64,000 nt of DNA from Marinilabiliaceae bacterium ANBcel2 (GTDB lineage: Bacteria > Bacteroidota > Bacteroidia > Bacteroidales > Marinilabiliaceae). The stretch is from NCBI GenBank assembly GCA_029688995.1, contig JARULA010000006.1:80206-144205 (forward strand), written 5' to 3'. Positions 24,631 to 34,019 of the stretch are shown here, piece after piece. Every line of letters begins with the position of its first letter. The stretch's first letter is position 1. The notes beneath the pieces are model-generated. The model worked only from the letters and a program-made list of their open reading frames with translations, ran no database searches and had not been told where the DNA came from. Position numbers and translations under genes: made by a program.

Positions 24631-26118
24631 CTATTGATTAAGAACTGCATTTATATAGATATCGGGATTGAGTAAGGTATGGGCTGCTGAGTTGCAAAAG
24701 TTGAGCAGTGATTGTGCATTAACTCCCATAATTATAATCATAACTGCCATAGCAATTGAGGCAGTAAGCATCCAATGTTCTTTTCTTTTTTTTACCGGCA
24801 GTGGTACAGCAATATCTTCGGGTACTTTTTTCCAAAATACCTCCATCCATATTTTTACCATACTAAAGAGGGTTAAAATACCGGTAAATAGTGCAATCAT
24901 ACTAATTAATATCATGTCTGCTTCAACTCCTGCTTTTATTACCAGATATTTTGCTGCAAATCCGCTTAAAGGTGGGAGTCCGGCCAGACTAAATGCAGAG
25001 ATAAAAAAGAGTATTGCCCATATTGGATTTTGGCGGTAGATATCTCCCAGTGCTTTTATATTAAGTGTTCCCGTTTGACGTCGAATAATTCCTCCAACTA
25101 AAAATGCATTGGTTTTTGAAAGCATATTGTGTACAAGAAAGAATATTGCTGCTGCCAGTGATGCTTTTGTGAAAAATGCAAGTGCTATAACAATATATCC
25201 TATCTGACTAATAATATGGAACGATAATATTTTGCGGAAAAATATTTGTGATGAAGCAGCCATTGCGCCTACAATCATTGATGCTGTTCCAAGCCATAAA
25301 ATAATTTTGTTCCAAAACAGGTCATCATGATATAGATAGAGAGTATAAAATCTTATAAGTGAATATATCCCAACCTTAGTTAAGAGTCCGGCAAACATAG
25401 CAGAAACGGTTGGGGGAGGGGTGTGATATGATGCCGGCAGCCAAAAGAAAAAAGGAACCAGCGCACCTTTTATGGCAAAACTTACAAACATTAAGATAAG
25501 TGCGGGGTTAAGTAACGGTATAATCTCTTTATTATTTGCAATAATTTGTGATATATGTGCCATGTTTAGGGTTCCCAGATTCCCATATAGTAATCCTACC
25601 CCCGAAACAAAAAAGAGTGCTGATATAAGATTTAATATAAGATATTTAATGGAGCCCTCCATTTGTGGTCGTTCGCCGCCCAGACTGACAAGAATGAAGG
25701 AGGACATCAACATTACTTCGAACCATACGTATAGATTAAAAATGTCTCCGGCAATAAAGCTGCCGTTAACACCTGCCAAAACTCCAAATGAGAAAAAGAA
25801 GTGTCCGCTTTTTCTTCTCTCTTTATCAACCTCCTGTGCTCCGTAAACTGTCGAAATAAAAAAGATAAAGGCAGCAATAACCAACATTATTACCGAAAAT
25901 TTATCAGCCACCAGTGAAATGCCGTAAGGTGCCTCCCAGCCACCTGTTTGTACAACTATAATATCGTTAAACTGTACTATTGGTATAAGAGTAAGCGACC
26001 ATAAGAAATTGATAGCTGCAAAAAGAATTGCCAGCCGTCGTTTAATGGATGCTTTTTTTATTAGCAGTGCCAGAATTATAAATCCTAATGGTATTAATAT
26101 GTGTGCAAACAAACTCAT
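24631..26118 (-). CDS. mrpD: Mrp Na+/H+ antiporter subunit D
   Basis: A 495-residue polytopic protein of the NuoL/M/N (complex I antiporter-like) family with about 14 helices. Visible landmarks include GVNGSFIAGDIFNLYVWFEVML, PASYHTPPPTVSAMFAGLLTKVG (the conserved lysine-bearing helix), and FFLVHNMLSKTNAFLVGG. In the complex MrpD and MrpA form the proton/cation path. It overlaps mrpC upstream by 4 nt (ATGA type) and precedes mrpE by 8 nt. Confidence 0.94.
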   Translation of the reverse strand: MSLFAHILIPLGFIILALLIKKASIKRRLAILFAAINFLWSLTLIPIVQFNDIIVVQTGGWEAPYGISLVADKFSVIMLVIAAFIFFISTVYGAQEVDKERRKSGHFFFSFGVLAGVNGSFIAGDIFNLYVWFEVMLMSSFILVSLGGERPQMEGSIKYLILNLISALFFVSGVGLLYGNLGTLNMAHISQIIANNKEIIPLLNPALILMFVSFAIKGALVPFFFWLPASYHTPPPTVSAMFAGLLTKVGIYSLIRFYTLYLYHDDLFWNKIILWLGTASMIVGAMAASSQIFFRKILSFHIISQIGYIVIALAFFTKASLAAAIFFLVHNMLSKTNAFLVGGIIRRQTGTLNIKALGDIYRQNPIWAILFFISAFSLAGLPPLSGFAAKYLVIKAGVEADMILISMIALFTGILTLFSMVKIWMEVFWKKVPEDIAVPLPVKKRKEHWMLTASIAMAVMIIIMGVNAQSLLNFCNSAAHTLLNPDIYINAVLNQ

Positions 26119-26468
26119 TTTTGGTCGGTATTTTTTAACTGATCAAGATCGTGAGTACCTGTTACCTCAAAGTAACGATATTTTAGTGCCAATATATAGG
26201 CAGCAATTCCCAGTCCGATTACAATGGCTTTTAATATTAAAACTTGCGCCATGGGATCATTAATAAGTTCAGGGTTTAGTGATTCTGCATCATCGGGTAT
26301 AAATGCTACTGCTTCGGATTTTATTCCTCCTGCTAAAAATATTATCAAATTGGTAGCATTGCTGAGAACAAAAATGCCAAGTATCACCTTCACAATACTT
26401 CGCCTTAAGATGAGGTAAACACCACAGGCAAAAAGTAGTCCTATAAAAATTGCAATTATGAGTTCCAT
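26115..26468 (-). CDS. mrpC: Mrp Na+/H+ antiporter subunit C
   Basis: A 117-residue three-helix protein of the NuoK-like MrpC/MnhC family. The markers are LIFACGVYLILRRS, LGIFVLSNATNLIIFLAGG, and DPMAQVLILKAIVIGLGIAAY; the last is the classical DPLPQALVLTAIVI-type helix with its conserved residues. The C-terminus is soluble and charged. It overlaps mrpB upstream by 13 nt and mrpD downstream by 4 nt. Confidence 0.94.
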   Translation of the reverse strand: MELIIAIFIGLLFACGVYLILRRSIVKVILGIFVLSNATNLIIFLAGGIKSEAVAFIPDDAESLNPELINDPMAQVLILKAIVIGLGIAAYILALKYRYFEVTGTHDLDQLKNTDQK

Positions 26469-26884
26469 TTAAGCACCTCCATTATTGTAATTATTATTGA
26501 TAAAATTATTCCTATTACCGATATATAGACACCTGTTTCAAAAATATGTGGTGTGCCGGTATGCAGCGATATTGAAAAGGGCAGTGATATGGTTGTCCAC
26601 ATAGCAGTCATAGGTGGTTCTCCCAATGCAATTGGAATAATTATCGAAACCAATATTATTGCCAGTCCGCTCCCAATCCAATTTCTGGTGTTATATTTTA
26701 AAAGTTTTTCAACCTTTTGTGATCCAAATACTATTGCATACAAAATAAGTCCGGTCGCCGCAACTATCCCAGCAATAAAACCTCCGCCGGGATTGTTATG
26801 CCCGCGAATTAGCAACCATAATGAGGCTGCTGTCATTATTATTAGAATTAGTTTTGCCGTTTTTTGTAATATAATATTTTGCAT
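26456..26884 (-). CDS. mrpB: Mrp Na+/H+ antiporter subunit B
   Basis: A 142-residue four-helix protein of the MrpB/MnhB family. The conserved stretch RGHNNPGGGFIAGIVAATG (the GxNxPGGGFxGG signature) and the late FETGVYISVIGIILSIIITI helix are both present. MrpB supports assembly and ion conduction of the complex. It starts 35 nt after mrpA ends and overlaps mrpC by 13 nt. Confidence 0.94.
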   Translation of the reverse strand: MQNIILQKTAKLILIIMTAASLWLLIRGHNNPGGGFIAGIVAATGLILYAIVFGSQKVEKLLKYNTRNWIGSGLAIILVSIIIPIALGEPPMTAMWTTISLPFSISLHTGTPHIFETGVYISVIGIILSIIITIMEVLKWNS

Positions 26885-26919
26885 AATACAAATCTTTTTT
26901 TGGGTTACAGGTTCTTGAT

Positions 26920-29262
26920 TTAACTATCTTTTTTTCTCTCTTTAAGTCTTTTAATTTGAAATTTAAAAAGTGAAAAAACACCTGCAGCAGCCATAGTTAT
27001 AACAAACATCTCTCCAAGGGTGTCAAGAGCTCTAAAATCTACCAGAATTGTATTTACAATGTTTTTTCCCTCTCCCAATGTGTAACTGTTTTCGGTAAAA
27101 AAATCGGAGACTCTGTAGTCGGGTTTTATCAACTCTGCTTTTAAAATAACCAGAGTTATGAAAAGTCCGGTAATTATTGAAATTATTGCATCTCTAATGC
27201 GTGAGGTACGGGTTGAAAGCACCGCAAATGTTGGCAGATAGTATATAACCATAACAAAAATTACCATAATAATAGTCTCTGCTAAAAATTGAGTTATAGC
27301 CAAATCAACCGCCCCATAGAACAGGTATATTAATCCGATCGAATACCCTGTTAAACCCATTGCCAATATTGCAGACAATCTTGTTTTTGTAAATACTGCA
27401 AAAAGAACTGCAATTGAGGCTATAATAATAAGAAGCAGTACATGTGGCTTTACAGGTGAAAAATATTGAAGTGAGAAAGGAATATCGGTAATTTTAAAGA
27501 GGTGCAAAGATGTTATGGCTATTGTTACCAAAAAGAATGTCATAAGATAAAATCGATGATATCCGTGTTGAATTCTTTCGGTATTACGTGATGTTACTTT
27601 TAAGTATGTATTAACAAGATTGTTAAAGATTGATGGTAGGTGATAGATGTCGAACAGATTTAATATATGTGCTATAAATCGATTTGCAGGTTTTCGCAGT
27701 AAAAAGAGAATAACTCCACCAGCTATGGTTAGGATACTAAGAAGTAGTACTTCATTGAAGCCATGCCATAAGCTTAATGTTATTTTTATCGATTGTCCTC
27801 GTATAAAATAGATACTGTTAGATATGGCGTTTTCTAAAATTTCGGGAGCAATTCCCAGCAGGAGGCCCATGAAGGCTAATATTGCCGGACCAACTAAAAA
27901 AGAGGTTGGAAAAGCCTTCTCTTTTATAAGTAGTTTAGTGGTAATTTTCTTTTTTTGATATATAAAGAGTTCATAGAAGACAGTAATAGAAATAGCCACC
28001 ATTATTATGTTTGCTCCAACCCCAAGAGGAACAATTATCCATGATAGTTGAGGCATTTGTATAGTGGCTTCATAAATCAGTTCTTTACCTATAAATCCTA
28101 ACATGGGAGGTAAACCTGCCATAGAGATAACTGCTAAAAATGTAAAGAGAGCTGTAAAAGGCATTGATTTGGTAAGATTGTTAAGTTGGTAAATATCCCT
28201 TGTTCCCGTACTCTTATCTATTATTCCGGTAATCATAAACAGTCCGCCTTTATATAACCCATGCACAATAAAAAATACTAGTGCAGCTTTTATTGAATTT
28301 ACGGTATCTATTCCTATCAAAAGCATCATTGTGCCAAGAGCACTTATAGTTGTAAATGCCAATATTCTTTTAAGATCTTTTTGGCCCATTGATGAGAAGG
28401 CGCCAAGAAACATTGTTATACTTCCTGTAATAAGAAGTGAATATTTCCACATAATAGTACCACCTAAAAGAGGGTAGAGGCGTAAAAGAAGAAATATGCC
28501 GGCATTAACCATAGTGGCACTATGGAGATATGCACTTATTGGTGTTGGAGCCTGCATAGCACCCGGGAGCCAAAAATGGAAAGGAAATTGTGCCGATTTG
28601 GTAACTGCTGCAATTATTACAAGAGATAGAATAAGAGGATATCTAGAGTGATTACCAAGATGTATCCCCTCACTTATTATTTCACTTATGCGATAAGTCC
28701 CTGTTATATTACCTGTTAAAATTACGGCAAAAAGAAGAGCAAGGCCCCCAACTGCAGTTATAATAAGTGCTTGAAAAGCTGCTTGTCGTGATTTTTCTCT
28801 ATGATGATTATATCCTATTAGAAAAAATGAGGCAACACTTGTTATTTCCCAAAAGATAAAGAGTGTTATAAGGTTGTTGGAGAAGACCAACGCAAGCATT
28901 GCACCCATGAATATCATCAGATAGAGGTAGAAGCTCTTTTGTCTCTCCTGGTTAGCCATATAGAAAGAGGAGTAGAGCAGAATTAAAAATCCTATTCCAC
29001 TAATGAGCAGACCAAAAATAAGAGATAGGCCGTCAACTCTTAATGAAAGCTCCATACCTTCTAAAATTGCTATTGATGAGTCGCCTATACCGGCTTCAAA
29101 AGGGTTGAGTGTAATTAACAGGTATCCCAGCAAAATAAAGATAAGGAGAGGAAATAGCGCTAAAAAAGTTCCGGTACCATTTGTTCTTAGTCTATAGATA
29201 ACCGGAATAGCCAGTGTCGCCAAAAAAAGAGATGCTATAAGAACAGTTAATAGATTTGCCAT
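26920..29262 (-). CDS. mrpA: Mrp Na+/H+ antiporter subunit A (with MrpB-like C-terminal domains)
   Basis: A 780-residue protein, full length for MrpA. The N-terminal ~500 residues are a NuoL-like proton-translocating unit (FWEITSVASFFLIGY, QFPFHFWLPGAMQAPTPIS, AYLHSATMVNAGIFLL). The C-terminal ~250 residues carry the extra helices and MnhB-like domain (AVDLAITQFLAETIIMVIF, then FRALDTLGEMFVI). It is the largest subunit of the antiporter, which exports Na+ in exchange for H+ and supports pH and salt homeostasis. The gene begins 12 nt after the kinase-RapZ fusion gene, suggesting one transcript. Confidence 0.95.
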   Translation of the reverse strand: MANLLTVLIASLFLATLAIPVIYRLRTNGTGTFLALFPLLIFILLGYLLITLNPFEAGIGDSSIAILEGMELSLRVDGLSLIFGLLISGIGFLILLYSSFYMANQERQKSFYLYLMIFMGAMLALVFSNNLITLFIFWEITSVASFFLIGYNHHREKSRQAAFQALIITAVGGLALLFAVILTGNITGTYRISEIISEGIHLGNHSRYPLILSLVIIAAVTKSAQFPFHFWLPGAMQAPTPISAYLHSATMVNAGIFLLLRLYPLLGGTIMWKYSLLITGSITMFLGAFSSMGQKDLKRILAFTTISALGTMMLLIGIDTVNSIKAALVFFIVHGLYKGGLFMITGIIDKSTGTRDIYQLNNLTKSMPFTALFTFLAVISMAGLPPMLGFIGKELIYEATIQMPQLSWIIVPLGVGANIIMVAISITVFYELFIYQKKKITTKLLIKEKAFPTSFLVGPAILAFMGLLLGIAPEILENAISNSIYFIRGQSIKITLSLWHGFNEVLLLSILTIAGGVILFLLRKPANRFIAHILNLFDIYHLPSIFNNLVNTYLKVTSRNTERIQHGYHRFYLMTFFLVTIAITSLHLFKITDIPFSLQYFSPVKPHVLLLIIIASIAVLFAVFTKTRLSAILAMGLTGYSIGLIYLFYGAVDLAITQFLAETIIMVIFVMVIYYLPTFAVLSTRTSRIRDAIISIITGLFITLVILKAELIKPDYRVSDFFTENSYTLGEGKNIVNTILVDFRALDTLGEMFVITMAAAGVFSLFKFQIKRLKERKKDS

Positions 29263-29273
29263 GTTTACACTGG

Positions 29274-30704
29274 TTAGTCGGACTTTAATTCTTGTTCTAA
29301 ATGACGAACTTTTATATTAACGGGATATTTATGTTTTAGCTTTACCGCTAATGCTTCGGCTGAATATACTGAGCGATGACGACCTCCTGTACATCCGAAG
29401 TTTATCATTAAATGGGTAAAATTTCTCTCAATATATTTTTCAATTGAGCTGCTTACAAGGGTGTAAACATTATCTATAAAGTTGTGTATATCATCCTCTT
29501 TTTCAAAAAATGCAATAACCTCGGGATCTTTGCCTGTTTTGTTTTTGTATTGATCATATTTGCCGGGATTATGGATGGCTCTACAGTCAAATACAAAACC
29601 TCCGCCGTTTCCTGAGTAGTCAACCGGGACTCCTCTTTTGAACGAAAAGCTGTTTATAGAGACTGTTAATGCAGGAGGTTCGGATATTGATTTTAGTCTT
29701 TCCGATTCTGCTACTTGTTGAAGAGCTTTTGTAAGCTCAGGGAATTTGGATTTATGTTCAAATTTTTCAAGAATATATTTGAGATTTTTAAGTGCATAGG
29801 GAATACTTTTTAAAAAATGCTCTTTTTTCTCATAAAAACCTCTAAAACCATAGGCTCCCATTGCCTGCATAATTCTAATTACAACATAGCCGTTATAGAG
29901 GGAGCGGAATTGTGATTTGTTAATTTTTATGTTTTGAGATAATCTGGTGATGTAATACTCCAGAAGTTCTTCCCGGATATCGGCTGGAATATCAGCTTTT
30001 GCATCAAAAAGCAGTGATGCAAGATCATATTGTAGTGCTCCTTTTCGACCACCTTGATAGTCGATAAAGGCAGGTTCGTTATTAACTACCATCACATTGC
30101 GGCTTTGAAAGTCGCGATATAAAAAGTAGTTAGTCTCTGCATTTAACAGGTAATCGGCAAAGTAGTTAAAATCATCTTCAAGAAGCTGTTCGTCAAATGG
30201 AATTTTAGCAAGCTTAAGAAAGTAGTATTTAAAATAGTGAAGATCCCACAACATGGATTGTTTATCAAACTTTGACCGTGGGTAACATAAAGAAAAGTCA
30301 ATCTCTTTTCCTATTAGCTGAAAATCGATTAGTTTGTCTAAGGTTTTTTTGTAAAATTGAATAATTTCGCCTGGAATATCTCCGTTTTTTCGAGCATTTG
30401 AGAGCCAGTCGAAAAGTGTTGTATTACCAAAATCCTCTAACAGGTAACAATCGAGCTCTGCATCTACAGCATATATTTCGGGAACCCTGACTCCTTTATT
30501 GTGAAAAAAACGGGAAAACTCGATAAAAGCCCTGTTTTCTTTCAGGTCAGCGTTGATTGCTCCCATAACCGTTTTTTGCCTACCCGATATACGAAAGTAT
30601 TCACGATATGAACCTGATGGCGGCAGGGGAGTTATCGAGATAACAGGTTCTGCGGCCCATTGTGTGTATAGTGCTTTTAATCTTTCTATTACTTCTTGTT
30701 TCAA
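29274..30704 (-). CDS. Fusion: AmgK-like aminoglycoside-phosphotransferase-fold kinase + RapZ C-terminal domain
   Basis: A 476-residue cytoplasmic protein. Residues about 1-320 have the APH/choline-kinase fold: YLLEDFGN hinge, catalytic loop YRDFQSRNVM (Asp198), metal site IDYQGG (Asp215), and DLASLLFDAK, the pattern seen in AmgK-type anomeric MurNAc/GlcNAc kinases. Residues 346-470 match the C-terminal domain of RapZ: FSFKRGVP, VFDCRAIHNPG, TGKDPEV, and GCTGGRHRSV (437-446). In E. coli that domain binds glucosamine-6-phosphate and small RNA. The RapZ P-loop kinase half is absent and replaced by the APH kinase. A combined role in amino-sugar phosphorylation and sensing is inferred. It directly precedes mrpA. 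Confidence 0.85.
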   Translation of the reverse strand: MKQEVIERLKALYTQWAAEPVISITPLPPSGSYREYFRISGRQKTVMGAINADLKENRAFIEFSRFFHNKGVRVPEIYAVDAELDCYLLEDFGNTTLFDWLSNARKNGDIPGEIIQFYKKTLDKLIDFQLIGKEIDFSLCYPRSKFDKQSMLWDLHYFKYYFLKLAKIPFDEQLLEDDFNYFADYLLNAETNYFLYRDFQSRNVMVVNNEPAFIDYQGGRKGALQYDLASLLFDAKADIPADIREELLEYYITRLSQNIKINKSQFRSLYNGYVVIRIMQAMGAYGFRGFYEKKEHFLKSIPYALKNLKYILEKFEHKSKFPELTKALQQVAESERLKSISEPPALTVSINSFSFKRGVPVDYSGNGGGFVFDCRAIHNPGKYDQYKNKTGKDPEVIAFFEKEDDIHNFIDNVYTLVSSSIEKYIERNFTHLMINFGCTGGRHRSVYSAEALAVKLKHKYPVNIKVRHLEQELKSD

Positions 30705-30717
30705 GTTGAATCTTTTT

Positions 30718-31407
30718 TTAGTTAATTAACCAGATGTAAATGTATGCAAAAATTAGTATGAAGAGCAATGATGGAATAAGGTCGATAACTTTTATTTTTG
30801 TCACTTTTAATATGTTAAGACCTAAACCGCATAAAAGAATGCCTCCTGTTGCTGAGAGATCATTTATTATGCTCTCATTAATAAATGCTCCCATATGTGA
30901 TGCCATAAGGGTTATTCCGCCCTGATATAAAAAAAGTGGAACTATTGAAAATATTACTCCTACACCAAGTGCAGATGCTAATGCTATGGATGAAAACCCA
31001 TCTAATACTGACTTGGTTAAAAGTAATTCAGATCCATGTCCCAACCCTTCATCAATAGCACCTAAAATTGCTAATGCTCCCATACAGTAGAGTAAGAATG
31101 CAGTGGTTATACCCTCAGAGAAGGTTTCTCCTACTAAAGAGCTCTTTTTTCTTAATTTTAATGAGAAGTATTGAATCCTTTTATCTATTTGTAAAGATCC
31201 GCCCACAATACCACCAAAAAGGATTGAAAGAACTACAAGAATAAGGTTTTCAGTTTTTAAAAACATAGAGACTCCAATACACACAGTTAAGAGTCCGACC
31301 CCCTGAAATACCACTTTAACAATTTTTTCAGGCAAATTCTTCTTGAAGGTTAAGCCAATTACTCCGCCAACAATTATAGCTGCTACATTTACAAGTGTTC
31401 CTGTCAT
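30718..31407 (-). CDS. DUF554 family membrane protein (YqgA-like)
   Basis: A 229-residue protein with about seven hydrophobic helices. The start MTGTLVNVAAIIVGGVIGL and the GLLTVCIGVSMFL, GGIVGG and FLLYCMGALAILGAIDEGL segments match the DUF554/YqgA family of putative transporters, whose substrate is not established. It is 33 nt after the AMP-ligase fusion gene and 14 nt before the kinase-RapZ gene, within the long minus-strand operon. Confidence 0.88.
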   Translation of the reverse strand: MTGTLVNVAAIIVGGVIGLTFKKNLPEKIVKVVFQGVGLLTVCIGVSMFLKTENLILVVLSILFGGIVGGSLQIDKRIQYFSLKLRKKSSLVGETFSEGITTAFLLYCMGALAILGAIDEGLGHGSELLLTKSVLDGFSSIALASALGVGVIFSIVPLFLYQGGITLMASHMGAFINESIINDLSATGGILLCGLGLNILKVTKIKVIDLIPSLLFILIFAYIYIWLIN

Positions 31408-31439
31408 TTAAACTTAGTTTGGGGTTTGGGGTTCATTTT

Positions 31440-33890
31440 TTAAAGTTTACTCTCTATTTGATCTTTAACCTCTTCGGTTATTGATTCATAACTTAGGTTT
31501 TCGGGATATACCGGCTTTAAAAATTCTACTTTAATTTTTTTTCGCGGGCGCGGAAAAATACTCCCTTTTGGTAAAGCGTTTACGGCTCCTGTTATCGAAA
31601 CGGGAACAACAGGAACATTTAGTTCGCGACTTAATATTGCAAATGTCTTTTTAAATTGTCCCAGATTTCCGCTTTCTGATCGTGTTCCTTCAGGAAAAAT
31701 AATTAATCGCTTATCTCTTTTTAAAACTTCGGCCATCTTTTGAATTGACTCTTTAAGGTTTTTGTTTAAATCAACCACTATTACATTATTTTTTCGGGCA
31801 AGATATTTTAATATTGGTTGCTTAACATGTTCAGCTTTTGCATAAAAAAATGTTTTGCGAATATCACCGGTTCTCATTAATCCCGTAACAAATAGTCCGT
31901 CAAAAAAGCTTTGATGATTTGGAGCTATTATACATGGTCCCTCTGGTATATTTTCTACTCCTTTTGAGTGAAAGCGAAAGTATATTTTAAAAAAGAGCTT
32001 TGATATTCGTATAATAAGTGAGGTTGAGAGCCATGATTTTGGAATAGTAAAGTTAACCTTCTCTTTTATGATGTCTGCCCAGTTAATTTTCTCTTCTTCC
32101 ATCTTTGTCTTTTTTTCGGCCACATATTGTGCCAGCTCTTTTACAGTACCAAATGATGTTATTTCAGCTGCTTCAATTTCAACACCGAAATTTTGATTTA
32201 AATAAACCTGTAGTCCAACCCGGTCAAGAGAGTCGAGTGCAAGATCAAATTCAAGATGGTAGTGCGGTTTTACTTTTTTATCTTTTTCAACTTCGATATA
32301 AGATGCTATTATTTTATACTCTTCACTTAAATCCTCATCGCTATAATCTGCTTCGCTTGTGCTTTCTTCAATGGCATATTCTTTTAATTTAAATCTTTGC
32401 AGTTTACCGAGTCGGGTTCTTGGTAATTCCTGAGTGGTTATAAAAAACTTCATCACTTTTTTATATGAAGAGACAGAGTTGTTAAATGGCTCTATTACTC
32501 TGTTTTGAACTGTTTCATATACTGTTTTGTTTTCATCTTCAGCCTGTGAAGATGGAACTACAACTGCCTGTATTTGATTTTCGTTGAAGAATACACCGCA
32601 GTCGCTTACTTCGGGATATTTTAGTAGTTGTTGTTCAATTTCGGCAGGATTGATATTTTTACCACTTGATAGTACTATAATCTCCTTTTTTCGGCCTGTT
32701 ATATAAAGATATCCCTCTTTGTCAATATAGCCTAAATCTCCTGTATAGAGCCAGCCATCCTTTATTATTTCGTCACTCTCTTGCGGATTATTGTAATAAC
32801 CCTGCATTATATTATCTCCTTTTGCAATTATCTCTCCATCTTTTATTTTGAGGGTGGTTCCAGGCATTGCTTCTCCCGGCGAACCGATCTTAACACGCCC
32901 CGGGCGGGTAAATGTGAGCATTGGGGCGGCTTCGGTCATTCCAAAGCCTTCTAAAACCTCAAATCCTAATGTTTTAAAGTCATTACCTGTATCGGGGTCT
33001 AATGCGGCTCCGCCTGACACTAAATATTTAAGTTCACCTCCAAACTTTTTATGAACGGTTTTAAAGAGTGTTTTTGAAACTGTTTTTGAGTTAATTTTTT
33101 CTGCAAAAGAGAATAGCGCTTTAGCAATTGTACTGCTATTGATTTTATCTTTTATACCTTTTCGTATTGCTGCGTATAGCCGTGGTACACCAATTATGAT
33201 GGTTATCTTATTATTTTTAAGAGTAGATATAATATCTTCGGAGGTCATTGATCTGCTTATGGCAGTTGTTGCACCAACATAGAGAGGGGCGATCATTGAG
33301 CCCAAAAGCGGGAATATATGGTGCAGTGGAAGCAGTATCATAACTTTTGATGATGGTTGATATATGGGTATTATCTCGGATACTGCTCTTATATTTGCTA
33401 TAAGGTTTTTGTAAGATAGCATCACCCCTTTTGGACTACCCGTTGTACCTGATGTGTATATTATTGCTGCTGTCTCTTCCTTATCTTCAACTGAGATGCT
33501 TTTTTGAGAAATTAGGTTGGGCTCAAAGTTGTCATAATTATCAATTGTGATAATTTCAATATCTATATTTGCCAGTTTTACAGCTTCATTAAATGCCTCA
33601 CTATTTTCTTGTGAGACAAATGCTGCTTTTGGTGCCGAATCTTTTAGTATATAGGCTACTTCGGATGGTGTAGCGTGAAAATCGATGGGTATTGCAATAC
33701 CCTTTTTTTTCCATATTGAGTAAAACGAGTAGATCCATCCGGGTCTGTTCCCTGAGTATATAACTACTTTATCTTTTGGCTGTATGGAATAGATTGAACT
33801 GAATTTTTCTATCTTCCCAATTAAATTTTCATAGGTGATTTGATTATCATCATATGAAATAGCTATCTGTTTTTTATGGTTTTGCAGCAT
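31440..33890 (-). CDS. Trifunctional fusion: acyl-AMP ligase + acyl carrier protein + PlsC-type acyltransferase
   Basis: An 816-residue protein with three domains. Residues 1-505 are an ANL adenylate-forming ligase: YTSGTTGSPKG (145-155), FGMTEAAP, GWLYTGDLGYID, GRKKEIIVLSSGKNI, and the A10 lysine Lys496. Residues about 520-590 are an acyl carrier domain with the phosphopantetheine Ser554 in ALDSLDR. Residues about 610-816 are a PlsC/LPLAT acyltransferase with the catalytic NHQSFFD (658-664) and IFPEGTRS (731-738). It would activate a free fatty acid, load it on its own ACP and transfer it to a lysophospholipid or glycerol-phosphate, as an Aas-like membrane repair enzyme. First gene of the long minus-strand operon. 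Confidence 0.9.
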   Translation of the reverse strand: MLQNHKKQIAISYDDNQITYENLIGKIEKFSSIYSIQPKDKVVIYSGNRPGWIYSFYSIWKKKGIAIPIDFHATPSEVAYILKDSAPKAAFVSQENSEAFNEAVKLANIDIEIITIDNYDNFEPNLISQKSISVEDKEETAAIIYTSGTTGSPKGVMLSYKNLIANIRAVSEIIPIYQPSSKVMILLPLHHIFPLLGSMIAPLYVGATTAISRSMTSEDIISTLKNNKITIIIGVPRLYAAIRKGIKDKINSSTIAKALFSFAEKINSKTVSKTLFKTVHKKFGGELKYLVSGGAALDPDTGNDFKTLGFEVLEGFGMTEAAPMLTFTRPGRVKIGSPGEAMPGTTLKIKDGEIIAKGDNIMQGYYNNPQESDEIIKDGWLYTGDLGYIDKEGYLYITGRKKEIIVLSSGKNINPAEIEQQLLKYPEVSDCGVFFNENQIQAVVVPSSQAEDENKTVYETVQNRVIEPFNNSVSSYKKVMKFFITTQELPRTRLGKLQRFKLKEYAIEESTSEADYSDEDLSEEYKIIASYIEVEKDKKVKPHYHLEFDLALDSLDRVGLQVYLNQNFGVEIEAAEITSFGTVKELAQYVAEKKTKMEEEKINWADIIKEKVNFTIPKSWLSTSLIIRISKLFFKIYFRFHSKGVENIPEGPCIIAPNHQSFFDGLFVTGLMRTGDIRKTFFYAKAEHVKQPILKYLARKNNVIVVDLNKNLKESIQKMAEVLKRDKRLIIFPEGTRSESGNLGQFKKTFAILSRELNVPVVPVSITGAVNALPKGSIFPRPRKKIKVEFLKPVYPENLSYESITEEVKDQIESKL

Positions 33891-33910
33891 TTTATAGAAG
33901 TTTTGGATGA

Positions 33911-33918
33911 CAAAAATA
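33911..33918 (-). promoter_or_regulatory. Candidate -7 box for the 33890-22935 operon
   Basis: The minus strand reads TATTTTTG (TAnnTTTG) 20 nt upstream of the ATG at 33890. The same form occurs at 35892 and 60413 ahead of other minus-strand genes. A -33 element is not clear. Confidence 0.4.
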
Positions 33919-34019
33919 GTGTTTACAAAAGAGATAATATTGCTTATACTAAAGAAAATATTTTAAATATGTTGATATATTAAAATAATATTATACGATT
34001 CAATATTGTTCTCTCGATA

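Noticed and set aside
24668..25039. Open frames opposite mrpD, mrpA and mrpB
   Set aside because: Antisense shadows of hydrophobic codons. The sense frames have full-length family matches.
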